This document shows positions 44,579 through 56,091 of a stretch of DNA of 64,000 nt, piece after piece. The position numbers were made by a program, and so were the translations under genes. The notes under the pieces were generated by a model. The model saw only the letters and a program-made list of their open reading frames with translations. It ran no database searches and was not told the origin of the DNA. The DNA is taken from contig NW_006920880.1 of assembly GCF_000417875.1 (NCBI RefSeq), positions 316,260 through 380,259 of the forward strand, read 5' to 3'. Origin of the DNA: Pseudozyma flocculosa PF-1. Its lineage: Eukaryota; Basidiomycota; Ustilaginomycetes; Ustilaginales; Ustilaginaceae. How positions within the stretch are numbered: position 1 is the stretch's first letter; each line of letters starts with the position of its first letter.

Positions 44579-45700
44579 GGCGGCTGCTGGGTCGAAGCGG
44601 GTGGCGTGTGGCAAAGAGAGAAGGAGGGGATGGAGAGATACCGAAGCGGGCGGGCGTGATGGAGGGACCGGAAGAAGAAGCGGGCCGGGGGCAGCCAGGG
44701 TGGTTAAATACCAAGGGGAAGGCGAGAGAAGGCGGGGGCCGGGGAGGGGTCCGGCCAAGGGGCAAGGGGCCGACCACCGGCTGGAAGGCCAGGCTTGCCG
44801 GATCGAGGGACGGGTGGCATGCCCCGCCCGGGCCTAGGCCTGGGCCTGTCTGCCTGGCCTGGAGGGCTGCCCGAAGTCAGGGAATGCGGAGAGCCCACGC
44901 ACGTCGGGCGATCGACCTTCCCAGCCCAGGCCCAGCCTAGCCTCTTGGCCTGGCTGGCCCTTGGTTGCTTCTTCCTCCAGCCTGTCTGGCTGACTGGCTG
45001 GCTGGCTGGCCGTGCCTGAGGCCTGCCTGCCTGCCTGTGAAACGCTCGGCGAGGCTGAGGCTGAGGCTTTTTGCCTCCACACCCCTGCCGGATCGCCCGC
45101 TCTCCATAGGCAGGCAGCAGAGGGGCCAGCGGGGGGCCCGGTCAGGCCAAGCTCTACGCGGCCCCCTGCCTGGGCCTGCCTAGCTTGCTGGCCGGCCAAG
45201 GGCCCGGTAGCCGGTTGAGGGCACTCCCCAGTTGCCGAGGCCCAATCAGGCTCGCCTGCGATTTCCCTGGCTGACGGCTTTCCCTTTTCACATGCGCAGC
45301 CGATCGCTCTCGTCGCCCGATCGCCCGATATTTGTCGAGACTCAAACTCGATCCGACTGCCTGTCTCGACTCCGGTTTCCGAGCGGAGGTCTGGGCAGGG
45401 TCCAGCCGCGGTGGGCGGCACCCGGCCGCGTGCCAGCTCGACTGTGGGCGGAGCCACACGCGCCCAGGCTGAACACGGGTGGCGCAACGAAGCTGCACAC
45501 ACGCGGATGCTCGCTGCTCGGCCGTTTGTTGGGTTAATGCTTATATGGCCGAGATCGAAAGCTAGAAGTACACGGAGACCGAAGGGGAAAGAAGGAAAAA
45601 GGGGGAGGTAAAGGGGCGAACCAGGCGATGGACGAGGTGCTAGCTACCAGCAGCAAGAGGAGGCGATCGGGGTGTAGGGGTGTGAGGATGCGGGTGGCGC
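44579..45700. other. Intergenic region between thiolase and histone H3
   Basis: 1.1 kb: thiolase promoter on one side and H3 trailer on the other. Short CTGG/CTGC runs near 44985-45045. No gene seen. Confidence 0.6.
44704..44710 (-). promoter_or_regulatory. TATA-like element of the thiolase gene
   Basis: TATTTAA on the minus strand, 126 nt upstream of the thiolase start codon, at the spacing seen for H3 and the FMN monooxygenase. Confidence 0.45.
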
Positions 45701-46231
<531 letters not shown>

Positions 46232-46359
46232 TGTGACGAGTGTTGGTTGGGGTTGAGTGGATAGGTGCTTGTGTGCGAAGAGTGCAAAGAGGCTTGAAGA
46301 TGTGCGGTGAGTGGATGAGGAGAGGGAGAGAGAAGGAAACAGGCCGAGCGGAGGCTTGC

Positions 46360-46367
46360 CTTTTATT
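46360..46367 (-). promoter_or_regulatory. TATA-like element of the histone H3 gene
   Basis: AATAAAAG on the minus strand, 129 nt upstream of the H3 start codon and followed by a pyrimidine-rich leader. Confidence 0.5.
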
Positions 46368-47264
46368 CGGATGGCCCGCCAGCCCGCTCGGCCCAGGCAG
46401 GGGGAGTTGGGGGAAGGGGCGGCCTGGCTGCGTGTCGCGCTGCGCCAGACGCCCGTATCTCGCGGAAAGAGAGGCCAGCAGGCAGCCAGGCGGTGCAGTG
46501 GGGGGGCCAGCGCTGCACCTGCCTGCACCGCCCCTTGCCTAGCCCAAGGCAGGCCTGCTGCCCAACGCAAACGACGGAATCACACCCACGCCCGGCGCTC
46601 GGGCTGCCGTACGTGGAGCTTGGCCCTTGGGGCAGAGTCTCCCGTCATTTCTCAAATCACGGGCGACGGGGCGAGGCGGGCTGCTGGCCCCTCTGCTGCC
46701 TGCCGGATGATGCACGAGGGCGGAGAGGCATGTGGGCCAGAATCCTCTCTCTCTCTCTGCTTGCTCTGCTTGCTCTGCTTGCTCTGCTTGCTCTCGATCT
46801 GCGGTCGATACAGGAGCAGCGCGGTCGGCGCGTCGTGTTCGATTGGCCGGCTGGCGGGCATGTCGGCCCTGCGCTCGGCCAGAGGAAGTTCTAAAAAATG
46901 CCAGGGGGGGCTGCTCGCCTACGGCAGGCAGCACGCGCGGAGAAAAAAATGACGGGAGAGTCGAGGGTTCCACGACGCGCCAAAGAAAATTACGGGAGAG
47001 TGCCAGGGATCAGCGGATCAAAACGAGGTGAACGTGATTAATTTCAGCCTGGCGGGCGCGGGCGAGACCTGGCGCTGATCCTCGTCGAGTCTCCCGGGAT
47101 TTTCTCGCGGCCGCTTCGGCCCTCCACACATCGCCGACAGACCTGGCGGGACCCTGGCCTGCCGCGCCCGTCAACCAACCAACCAACCCCGGCCCTGCCT
47201 CGCCTGGTGCCCCTGCCAGACCGTCCGGTTGGCCGCCGGGATCCATGCAGCCCGTCAGACCGCT

Positions 47265-47265
<1 letters not shown>

Positions 47266-47339
<74 letters not shown>

Positions 47340-47341
47340 CC
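47266..47341. repeat. (TGCC)n microsatellite, about 19 units
   Basis: Perfect tetranucleotide array of about 76 nt between the divergent histone genes, about 460 nt upstream of the H4 start codon. It is the longest perfect tandem repeat in the window. Confidence 0.95.
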
Positions 47342-47803
47342 AAGGCTGGCCTGGCCTCTCTGCGCGAGCGGGCGAGGGCAGACGCGCGCGCGTGCAAACA
47401 GGCCAGGCCGAGTGCATCATCTCTTGCCTGCTGGTCTGCCCGGCCGTGCTTCGACGTGGCAGAGCGGGCCTGACCCCCCGCTGCCTGGCTGGCTGACCTG
47501 TCCCGAGCATGCTTGTTGCTGCGCCTGCACCGTACCATGGCGCTCGGCGGTCCTCCTGGCCCTGCCTGCCCGCCAGCACACACGCACGGCGCGTCCCCCC
47601 CTCGCCCCCCCGCCCCTGCCAATCCGACTTTGGGCCTTGGAATCCTACAAATACCCTGGCCTGCTATCGGTCTCTTCCTTCCCTCTCTTCCCTCATCACA
47701 CAACCACATCCAGCTCTCTCAACGCCTTCCACAGCGACTCAAGCACTCTTGCAAACAACACACCTTCTCCCTCTCACCACCCCCCAACACACACTCTCAC
47801 ACA

Positions 47804-48255
47804 ATGTCCGGACGCGGAAAGGGCGGCAAGGGTCTCGGCAAGGGCGGCGCCAAGCGCCACCGCAAGGTGAGTTTCCAGGCTCTCTCCTTTTCCCAGCGAC
47901 GCGTCCCCCAGCATACCGCCCGCCCGCCCGCCCGCCCGCCCTCAGCTTCCGGCCGGGGTTGGGATCGGATTCCAAAAAATAAAAAATATGCGGGCGGTAG
48001 CACTCGTGGCCTCGCCACACTGCCACGCCACCCGGCATCGTTCGACACGGCGCGCTGACCTCGCCTCGCCACCTCTCCCTCTTCGCACTTTTCCTCGCCA
48101 CCCAACAGATCTTGCGCGACAACATCCAGGGCATCACCAAGCCTGCCATCCGCCGTCTTGCTCGCCGTGGCGGTGTCAAGCGTATCTCGGGCCTGATCTA
48201 CGACGAGACCCGCGGTGTCCTCAAGCTCTTCCTCGAGTCGGTCATCCGCGACTCG

Positions 48256-48287
<32 letters not shown>

Positions 48288-48357
48288 GGTCACCTCGCTC
48301 GACGTCGTCTACGCCCTCAAGCGCCAGGGACGCACCCTCTACGGCTTCGGCGCCTAA
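47804..48357 (+). CDS. H4: Histone H4
   Basis: Exon 1 is 47804-47866 ([21 protein letters not shown]) and exon 2 is 48109-48357; the 242-nt intron has a GTGAGT donor and CCAACAG acceptor and lies exactly after Lys20. The 103-codon product is canonical H4 ([43 protein letters not shown] core with [10 protein letters not shown] here, ending [11 protein letters not shown]). It pairs with H3 in the nucleosome core. The start codon has a pyrimidine/adenine leader (ACACAATG). This intron is longer than most in the window. Confidence 0.99.
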
Positions 48358-50739
48358 GCAGCCCTCGCCCCTCGCTCCCATACACACACTCCCATACCGA
48401 TCGGTCTCACATTGCAGCTGGTGTCCCTCTTGTCTCTCGCCTTTCTCTTCCCAACCCCCCTTTTCTTCTCTCTTCCCGGCCTCGACCTGTACTATTAGCT
48501 AGCCACCACCTGGCTTCGCCCACCTTGACCGGGCTCCGCCGCTCGTGTAACCCCCACACACTCGACGGCCGCTGCCTTGGGCAATCCAGATCCACATAAG
48601 CATCACACCACCTCGCGTTGCCTGTGCTCTGCTGCGATGGCCCTTGAACAAAGCTGGGTTGCCTTTTGGCCCGTCCGCGGATGGCCTGAAAGGGTCGCCA
48701 CCTCTCCCTTTCGTTGCAGATGTGCTGAGTTCGCAGCCCATCTCCCTGTCGCGTGAGGTATTCTGCCTGCCTCTACCGGCCACCGGACCAGCGTCGAGCG
48801 ACGCAGAGGCCTTGCGCAGGCCTATGGCCAGACTCACGGTCCTCTGGCGCAACCTCGACTCCGTCGCCCCGCTCTTCACCGCGGAGCGCCCTCCGGACGT
48901 CTGCCGGCCGCCGGGGGCATGAGCCCGGGTTGACGGCGCACATCGCGAGCTTTCGAAGCGGCGTCCAGAGGGGGCCCAAACCTGGGGCTTCGCATGCGGT
49001 TCCGAAGGACGAAGGGCGGCAGCATTGGCTCACTCCTTGCCCACTCGCCCAACGCCGGATGCCAGAAGAGGCGGTGCACTGCTTCTGCCAGGCTAGGTCA
49101 CACAGGCAGGGAAGGTGGCCTGCTCCCGATGCCAGGGTGAAGGCCACCGGAACCGTTCCGATGTTCGCCGTCGGAACAGGCCCGGGCTGCGCCAAGGCGA
49201 GCGCAGCATGGGGCGACAACGCTGCTGGAGGGCAGCGGTCGTTCACCTGCCGACCGCTACCGCCACCTCGTGGAGCAGCTTACCAGATCATCGAACTCGA
49301 GCTTCGATTCCTGTGCACGCGACCGACACAGGCAGGTCTGGTGCTGGTCGTGCGACCCTCCCCCACTACTCTCTCTCTCTCTCTCTCTCGTCTCTCGGAA
49401 GCGGAACTGCCGATTGGCGTGGCCTTGTGGGAGCAGACAAGCGTGCAGCCCACTCGACTTGAGAGAGAGAGAAGAGGGAGACGGCGAGGGGCTGTTTTGG
49501 GCTCAGCGCATCGTAAGCCAGCCAGCAGCCTTGCGTGCCGTACGCGGGGCTTGATTGGCCGGTACGGCTTCCAAGGGTCTTGGCACAAAGGCAGGCAAGC
49601 AGGCAGGCAGGGGCGGTCCGCCTCTTTGCTTGACCGCTTCTTGGCTGGGCGCCCGCCTCTTGTCTTCGGCCCGGCCGAAACCCTCTTCGTCCGTCGTAAG
49701 CAAATCTGGCCGATGCTGGCCACCATATCATCCAACGCCAGGCAGCGTGCTGGAGAGGTGCTGCGAGCTGCGGCCATCGGATGGCTATTTTGTCGTGGCG
49801 GAGAGGCGGGCGTAGATCCAGGCAGGGAACCGACTGCCAAGCCGGCTGGACAGGAGCAAGCCAGCAAGCTAGCCAGCCAGGCTCCCGAGATGCGGCGCGG
49901 CGCCAGCGGCTTCGGAGCTGGGATCTGAAGGCCGCCCGCGTGGGGACAGCAAACGAGCAAGCTAAGCAAGGCCGGCGAGCGAGCGACCCTTGCCTCGCCT
50001 TGTGCGCGGCAGGCCCGCTGCCTAGCCTGGCCTACGCCTCTGGCCCCTCTGTCTCTCCGCTGCTTGCCTGCGCTATGGCCCTTGGCCTGCCGAGCTGCCC
50101 GCCTGGCTGCATGTTTGTGCCGGCCTGGCCTAGCCTCGGCATGCCGCCCGCCTTCCTGGCTGCGGGCCGCTCCACCAACACCGCCACCCTTTCCCCGCCC
50201 TTCCTGGTCGGAGGCCACCTCCAAACCACACACTACTACTCTACGTACTCTGCCTGCTCCGTTGTGCTCGTCCCTTCTCGTCCTCGCCTCTTCTTGTTGC
50301 CCGACCATCACCGTCCCTTTTCTTCTCGCTGCCCATCTCCTTTCTCCATCGCTTCGTTTCCCGTTTGCTGCACTCCGCCCGGCCTTTCCAGCGCCTCTGT
50401 TTCTCTCGCGACGACCAGCAGCCCGCGACGGCCGCGGACGAGTGGCCCATCGTTCTCCCCGCCTTGCTCATCGACATCGGCCCGATTGCACAAAGGCAAA
50501 GACGCTCTCGGCATCCCGTTGGCCCACCGCATCAACCAGAATCCCTCCTCTCTCCACGGGCCGGTCTGCCAGCGTTCGACGCCGGATCACCAGGGCAGTC
50601 ACGCACACTTCACCTTCTGGGCACCGCCGCCACGCCACTTGACCCATTCGATTCACGAACCGGTACATCTACGTCCACCGCCGCGACCCCATCTGCTCTT
50701 TGCAGCTCAAAAGCGGCCTCGCGCCCCGCCCTCGCCACC
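48358..50739. other. Intergenic region between H4 and the metalloprotease gene
   Basis: 2.4 kb, no supportable gene. It contains a CT dinucleotide run at 49368-49389 and scattered GGCA/CAGG short repeats. The final 500 nt are pyrimidine-rich, as expected for a promoter and leader. Confidence 0.55.
49368..49389. repeat. (CT)n microsatellite
   Basis: Eleven CT units in gene-free DNA. Confidence 0.9.
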
Positions 50740-53694
50740 ATGCAGGCCTGCCGCTCGCTGCGGCTGGCGGCACAGGCGGTGCTCATCGCCTCGCTCGTGC
50801 TCTTTGCCACCCTGGCTTCGGCCCACTCGCAGCGCCCTCGACCCCTCCAACGCATCTCGCATGCGACCGATGTGAGGCTCGAGATCATCGAACGCCAGGA
50901 GAACCTGGCGTCCCGCCTCACCGATCACGCGAGGCGAGGCTCGGCCTCGAACAACGCACCCAAGAGGCGCTCGCCCGCCACCGTGGTGCCCACCGACTCG
51001 CTGCGCCTTAGCCTCCGCGCCTTTTCGCAGCAGTTCTACATCCACCTCCAGCCCAACGACGACTTGCTGCACCCGGATGGCGCCCTCGTCCACTACTACG
51101 AATACAACGAGACGTCCGGGCGCAGCTACGTCCGCAAGACTGAGCGGCTGCACAACCACGACGTCCGCGCCTACCATGGCGTCGTCGTCCACGCCAGCCA
51201 CACGGACCGCAGGTTCGAAGAGGACCGCGCCGGCGTCCGACGCGACATCTACGGCGACAGGGACCTGGGCGTCGTCGGGCGAGCCTCGATCCTGGTCCAC
51301 GACGATGGGTCCGAGTCGGGCACGCCCAAGGTCGAGGGCTCGTTCGACTGGATGGGCAACCAGCACACGATCGCGACCAGCCGCAACTACCACCGCAAGC
51401 GCAGCGACGGCGACCCGGCGCTCGAGCGCAGGCATCTCGAGGCAGACTCGCTCATCCTCCACCGCGACTCGGACATCATGACCGAGCGGGACGCACTCGA
51501 GGCCGGCATCGAGTCGGTCGAGGTCGCCTCCAGGCAGGGCTGCTCGAGCGACGGCCTGAGCTACAACAACCAAAGCCACCTCATCCTCAGCGACGCCTTC
51601 AACGACGAGATGAGCCGCTCGGCCTTTTCGTTCTTCGCCAAGCCCTCGCCTGCCAAGTTCGCGCGCCGCGATCTTTTTGGCGGCGTCGCCGGATGGTTTG
51701 GCAGGTCGGACGTCGAAGCTAGGACGCAGGACGAGCTGGTGGGCCGCTCCGAGGACGCGGAGCGCCGCTACGTGTACGACTTCGACTACCTGACGCCCGA
51801 CGGCGCGACGTTCGGCAGAAGGCAGGCCACCGGCAACGACATTGGCAACGGCGGCAACGCCACCAACTCGTACGAGGACTCGATCGGGTCCACGGCCGGA
51901 TGCCCCAGCAGCCCCAGGGTGGTCTACGTCGGCGTCGCCTCGGACTGCACCTACACGCAGAGGCTCGAGGGCGAGGAAGGTGCGCGGACCGAGATCCTCA
52001 ACAACATGAACTCGGCGTCGAATCTCTACCGCTCCACGTTCAACGTTTCGCTCGGCGTCGTGCAGCTCGACGTGCGCAGCGGGGCGTGCCCGTCCTCGAC
52101 GCCGTCCGACGCGCCGTGGAACGTCGCCTGCTCGGCGAGCAACAACATCGACGACCGGCTGAGCGCCTTTTCCCAGTGGCGCGGCCAGCAGCCGGCCAAC
52201 GGCGTCGGTCTCTGGCACCTGATGACCACCTGCAACTCGGGCAGCGAGATTGGCGTGGCGTGGCTCGGCACCCTTTGCATGACCGACACCTCTGGCAGCA
52301 GCGGCCAGTACGTCAGCGGCACCGGCGTCAGTTCCATCACGCCGCAGCAGTGGCAGGTGATGGCCCACGAGATGGGCCACAACTTTGGCGCCATCCACGA
52401 CTGCACGCAGGGATGCAGCCTGACGGACGGCTACGCGGTGGCCAACGGCGGCGCCACCTGCTGCCCGCTCTCGACCACCACCTGCGACGCCGGCGCCGAC
52501 CACATCATGAACCCGTCGTCGCAGAACAACATCCAGAGCTTCAGCCAGTGCTCGATCGGCAACATCTGCTCGATGCTCGGCCGCGGCCTGGACACGTCGT
52601 GCGTCGAGACGCCCGGCCGGCGCACGACGCTCAGCACGCAGCAGTGCGGCAACGGCATCCTGGAGCCCGGCGAGGAGTGCGATGCCGGGCCCAACGGGTC
52701 GAGATGCTGCACGTCACAGTGCAAGCTGACGTCGGGCTCCCAGTGCGACCCGGAGACGAGCCCGTGCTGCACGTCGCAGTGCAACTATGCGCCTGCCACC
52801 CAGGTCTGCCGTCCCGCCCTCGACTCTCGCTGCGACACTGCCGAGACGTGCAACGGCACCTCGGCCGAATGCCCCGCCGACGAGAAGAAGTCGGACGGCT
52901 CCTCGTGCGGCGACGGCTTGTCGTGCGCCAACGGCCTCTGCACCTCGCGCGACCTGCAGTGCCGGCAGGCGTCCACCGGCTCGATGAGCTTTTCGCGCGC
53001 CTGCAGCGCCTCGAACGCCAACGGCTGCTCGCTGACGTGCCAAGATCCGTCGACGGCCAATCGCTGCCTGATCCTCCAGCAGACGTTTGTCGATGGCACC
53101 AGCTGTGGCAACGGCGGCCGCTGCGAGGACGGCCAGTGCAAGTCCGGATCGTGGCAGGACACGTTCCGCGGATGGTACACCAACAACCTGCGCATCTCGA
53201 TCCCCGTCACGATTGTCATCGCCATTATTGTCCTGGCGATCCTCGGCGCGCTCCTGCGATGCTGCTGCACCGGCTTCTCGCGCGGCGGCAAGGGCTACAA
53301 GAAGGCCAACCGCACCAACGCGCCCGTCTCCGCCGGCCCTCCCCCCGGCGCGGCCCCCTACTACAACAACGTGGGCCGCGACGCCAACGGCACCGATCCC
53401 AGCGTCCACACCAGCGTCAACAGCAGCAACGCGCCGCAGCCGCCCGCAAGGTACAGCTCCACGGCTCCGGGCCACGGGGCCCGACGCTCCTCGCGACCGC
53501 CGTCGCACTCGCACTCGCACTGGGTGGACCCCTCGGCCTACAACGGTGCACACCCTCCCTCGGCCTTCCCCTACAACGGTGGTGGCGGTATGCCGCAACC
53601 GCAGGCGTCTTTTGCGCCGCCCGCCGGACCGCCGCCGTCGGCCAACTACTACGAGAGCTACGGCGGCGGCGGCGGCGGCGGCGGCGGCCGTTGA
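50740..53694 (+). CDS. Membrane-anchored ADAM-type zinc metalloprotease (reprolysin + disintegrin)
   Basis: Single exon, 984 residues, started at an ATG in an ideal CCACCATGC context. Residues 1-28 form a signal peptide (RLAAQAVLIASLVLFATLASA). A long propeptide follows, then a metalloprotease domain with the zinc site MAHEMGHNFGAIHDC (HExxHxxGxxHD) near residue 543 and a downstream Met-turn candidate in HIMNPSS. Residues about 636-715 are a disintegrin-like Cys-rich domain (CGNGILEPGEECDAG, CCTSQCKLTSGSQC, CNGTSAECPADE). A second Cys-rich part leads to one transmembrane helix (SIPVTIVIAIIVLAILGALL, about 821-842) and a Gly/Pro/Ser-rich cytoplasmic tail ending in a nine-Gly run. Fungal ADAMs of this layout are type I surface sheddases; substrates are unknown. 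All catalytic His residues are present, so it is probably active. Confidence 0.94.
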   Translation: MQACRSLRLAAQAVLIASLVLFATLASAHSQRPRPLQRISHATDVRLEIIERQENLASRLTDHARRGSASNNAPKRRSPATVVPTDSLRLSLRAFSQQFYIHLQPNDDLLHPDGALVHYYEYNETSGRSYVRKTERLHNHDVRAYHGVVVHASHTDRRFEEDRAGVRRDIYGDRDLGVVGRASILVHDDGSESGTPKVEGSFDWMGNQHTIATSRNYHRKRSDGDPALERRHLEADSLILHRDSDIMTERDALEAGIESVEVASRQGCSSDGLSYNNQSHLILSDAFNDEMSRSAFSFFAKPSPAKFARRDLFGGVAGWFGRSDVEARTQDELVGRSEDAERRYVYDFDYLTPDGATFGRRQATGNDIGNGGNATNSYEDSIGSTAGCPSSPRVVYVGVASDCTYTQRLEGEEGARTEILNNMNSASNLYRSTFNVSLGVVQLDVRSGACPSSTPSDAPWNVACSASNNIDDRLSAFSQWRGQQPANGVGLWHLMTTCNSGSEIGVAWLGTLCMTDTSGSSGQYVSGTGVSSITPQQWQVMAHEMGHNFGAIHDCTQGCSLTDGYAVANGGATCCPLSTTTCDAGADHIMNPSSQNNIQSFSQCSIGNICSMLGRGLDTSCVETPGRRTTLSTQQCGNGILEPGEECDAGPNGSRCCTSQCKLTSGSQCDPETSPCCTSQCNYAPATQVCRPALDSRCDTAETCNGTSAECPADEKKSDGSSCGDGLSCANGLCTSRDLQCRQASTGSMSFSRACSASNANGCSLTCQDPSTANRCLILQQTFVDGTSCGNGGRCEDGQCKSGSWQDTFRGWYTNNLRISIPVTIVIAIIVLAILGALLRCCCTGFSRGGKGYKKANRTNAPVSAGPPPGAAPYYNNVGRDANGTDPSVHTSVNSSNAPQPPARYSSTAPGHGARRSSRPPSHSHSHWVDPSAYNGAHPPSAFPYNGGGGMPQPQASFAPPAGPPPSANYYESYGGGGGGGGGR

Positions 53695-56091
53695 GCCCCA
53701 CACGACGCCGCGACGGACATCGACCTGTGGCCCGCTCCTCGCCTGACGATCCGAGCGGGGCCATTGGCATCCTCTGTAAATACCAGCAATCCTCGTCCTA
53801 GATATCCTCTCGCTTCAGCTTGCCTCGTCCAACCGCGCTGTGCCAACCACCTTGTCCATATGGCGCTCAACTCCTTCGCACATCATTAGTCTCTCTTTGC
53901 TGCCTCTTTCCCCACGCGGTCCCATGCCCTCGTCGTCATCCTCAATCTTTCGGCCGCGGTCGTCATTCCAGTGGAGCGGTCCTTGTCCATTTGTAGCAGC
54001 AGCAGCCGTAGCGGCACCCCCTTACGAATCATGAATCGGAGCGCAGCCCTTTTCCGTCGCCGTTTCATTGGCAGGAGCCGCAGCAAACGAAGGCAGACCG
54101 CAGCGAGCCGGTTGCCTCGCGAATCTCCCGAGGCCGGCCAGAGAGGTCAGGAGTGGCGACCTGCTTGGACTGTGAGCGTCGGGTGGCGGGTCGGCCGCAG
54201 CGGAAGACATAGGCAGTGGGGCCAGACCAGGCCGGCCTAGCCCAGCCCAGCCCGACACGTGCCAGATTTGCTCGGTCGCTCTCGGCGTTGGCCGACGGGC
54301 GACCGACCGACCTGCCTGCTTACCGACGGTCCTAACTAGCCTGCTCCTCTCAAGCAAGCTGGCGAGTGCGTTGGGCCCTCCGGCCTTGGCATCTCTCTTG
54401 CCGTCGTCGCTCGTCGTCTTAGGGGGCTGGGACGTGTGTCAGGATACGATAACGCAGGCAGGCTGATGGGAGGTGGCCCTTGGGAGCGGGTCCCCCGCCT
54501 GCGCACGGACGTGTCCTCGGGTCATCTTTTCGCTTGGCCGGGGCGACGGTCCAACAGAAGATCCGACACTCGTCTCCTCTCTCTGCTGCCTCTCGTCGCC
54601 TGGCCAACGGTCCCCAGCTGGTCGGCGCTTGGACGAGCCTCAAGGACGACGACTCGATGGCGTGCGGCGTGCGCCTTGGTCCGAATGGCCGAGCGAGCGA
54701 GGAGCCTTGCTGAAGCCCGCCTGCTTTGCGCTGTTGTTGCTTCAGAGGGGGGGGGGGCGCACGTTCGCTCTGCTACTGCTTGGGGGCGGGCAGACAGAAA
54801 TGCGCCGGACGGGCGGGCGGGCAGACAGAGAGGGGAGAAAAAAAAGCAAAGCAAGCCAGGTGGGCGGGCGGTCGTTTGGTTTGACGCGGGTCCAGCGCCA
54901 GGCCGGGCCTCGCCAGGGGGGACGGGCCATCCCGAGGCCAGGCCAGAGAGGAGAGAGAGCCAAGCAGGCAAGCGGGCAAGCGGGCAAGCGAGCGCACGCA
55001 CGAGGGGCCCGGCCCAACCCATGCCAGCCTGGGCCTTTTTGGCCGTGGGTGCGTTTGCTCCCCTTTCTCTGCGCTGCGCTCGTCGCCGCCCGCACCTCCG
55101 CTCCTCCTCCACCACCGCCGCCGCCGCTGCCGCCGTCGCCGCTGTCGTCGCCACCTCTTGAGCTGCTTTGCCGCCAACGACGACTGCCGACGACGTCGAC
55201 ATTCTATCCATCCTTGCGGCCCTGCCATCTACGCCTTCATCCTCCTAGAACCAGCCACCATCCGAGCTGCAGAGCAGCAAGGCCGCTGAGCCGCTCTCGC
55301 CCAGCTTGGCACCTCCACCGCCAAGGCAAACCAACGCGATCAGACCGCGAATTCGCCTCGCTGCGCTACTCTTTTTGCGACCCGGCCTCGTTCGTCGCCG
55401 CCGCCGCCGCCATCACGAGCAGGCGCATCCTGCCGCGGCCGTCGCTTCTCTGCCACTATCGGGCTCACCGGCATCACCATCACCACCATCAACATTGTCA
55501 TCACCATCACCACTAGCGCCATCGCACGTCTCCCCGTCTCTCCGCGAACGCCTACTGCTCCCATCTCTCTCACGCCAGGGCGCCTCTCCTGCCTCCGTCG
55601 CCGTCGTAAGACCTGCACAAGGCGACGCCATACGTACCGAGTCTTAGCTGGCACCTCGATCGACCGTCGGAGTCGACCCGCTGGCGACCTGTTACCCGGC
55701 GCAGCACCGGAACCAAGCCGAACGGCTCCGCCCGCGCATCGGAGGAAGCCCATCGGATCGCGCCCGACGCTCCCGCCGCCCGTCTGAGCTGCATCCCCGC
55801 GGGATACTCGTAGGCCCTCCGCCGGCCCGTCAGCCGTCCAGCAGCCGCGAGGTCAACTTGCGCCGCCATACACGAGCGGGAACCTGCCTTGGCCCCTGCC
55901 TCTATTGACCAGCACAGCTCCCTGTGCCTCGCACCCACGCCCCTAGCCCCACACTCGGAGGTGAGTGCGTCCTCGCCGCGACTCGATCCGTCGTCCGATG
56001 CTTGGCCTCCCACGGCACGGAGTGTTGTGCTGCCGTGCTGACATCCTCCAACTGTCCGCCTCGCCCATCCCGCTCAGGCTGGCTCCAGATC
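53695..56091. other. Intergenic region and leader of the cyclin gene
   Basis: 2.4 kb without a supportable coding exon. A G tract lies at 54747-54757. A good leader intron for the downstream gene is visible (GTGAGTGCG donor at 55962, acceptor CGCTCAG near 56077), which would place the transcription start upstream of 55960. Confidence 0.5.

Larger units (their letters stand above)
46232..47803. other. Divergent H3-H4 promoter region
   Basis: 1.57 kb shared upstream region. It contains the H3 TATA-like element, a (TGCC)n array at 47266-47341 and, at 47646-47653, TACAAATA, which is a weak TATA candidate 151 nt before the H4 start. A TTGCTCTGC/TGCTC run lies at 46755-46795. No other gene seen. 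Confidence 0.65.

Noticed and set aside
47266..47341. Possible CRISPR-like array
   Set aside because: It is a simple TGCC microsatellite without spacers, and the organism is eukaryotic.
50707..52503. A 598-codon antisense frame over the metalloprotease gene
   Set aside because: Shadow of the sense gene, with no recognisable domain.
54473..55516. A 347-codon frame ahead of the cyclin gene
   Set aside because: Runs of simple repeats (Ala/Pro/Ser/His) and no domain; better read as leader and promoter DNA.
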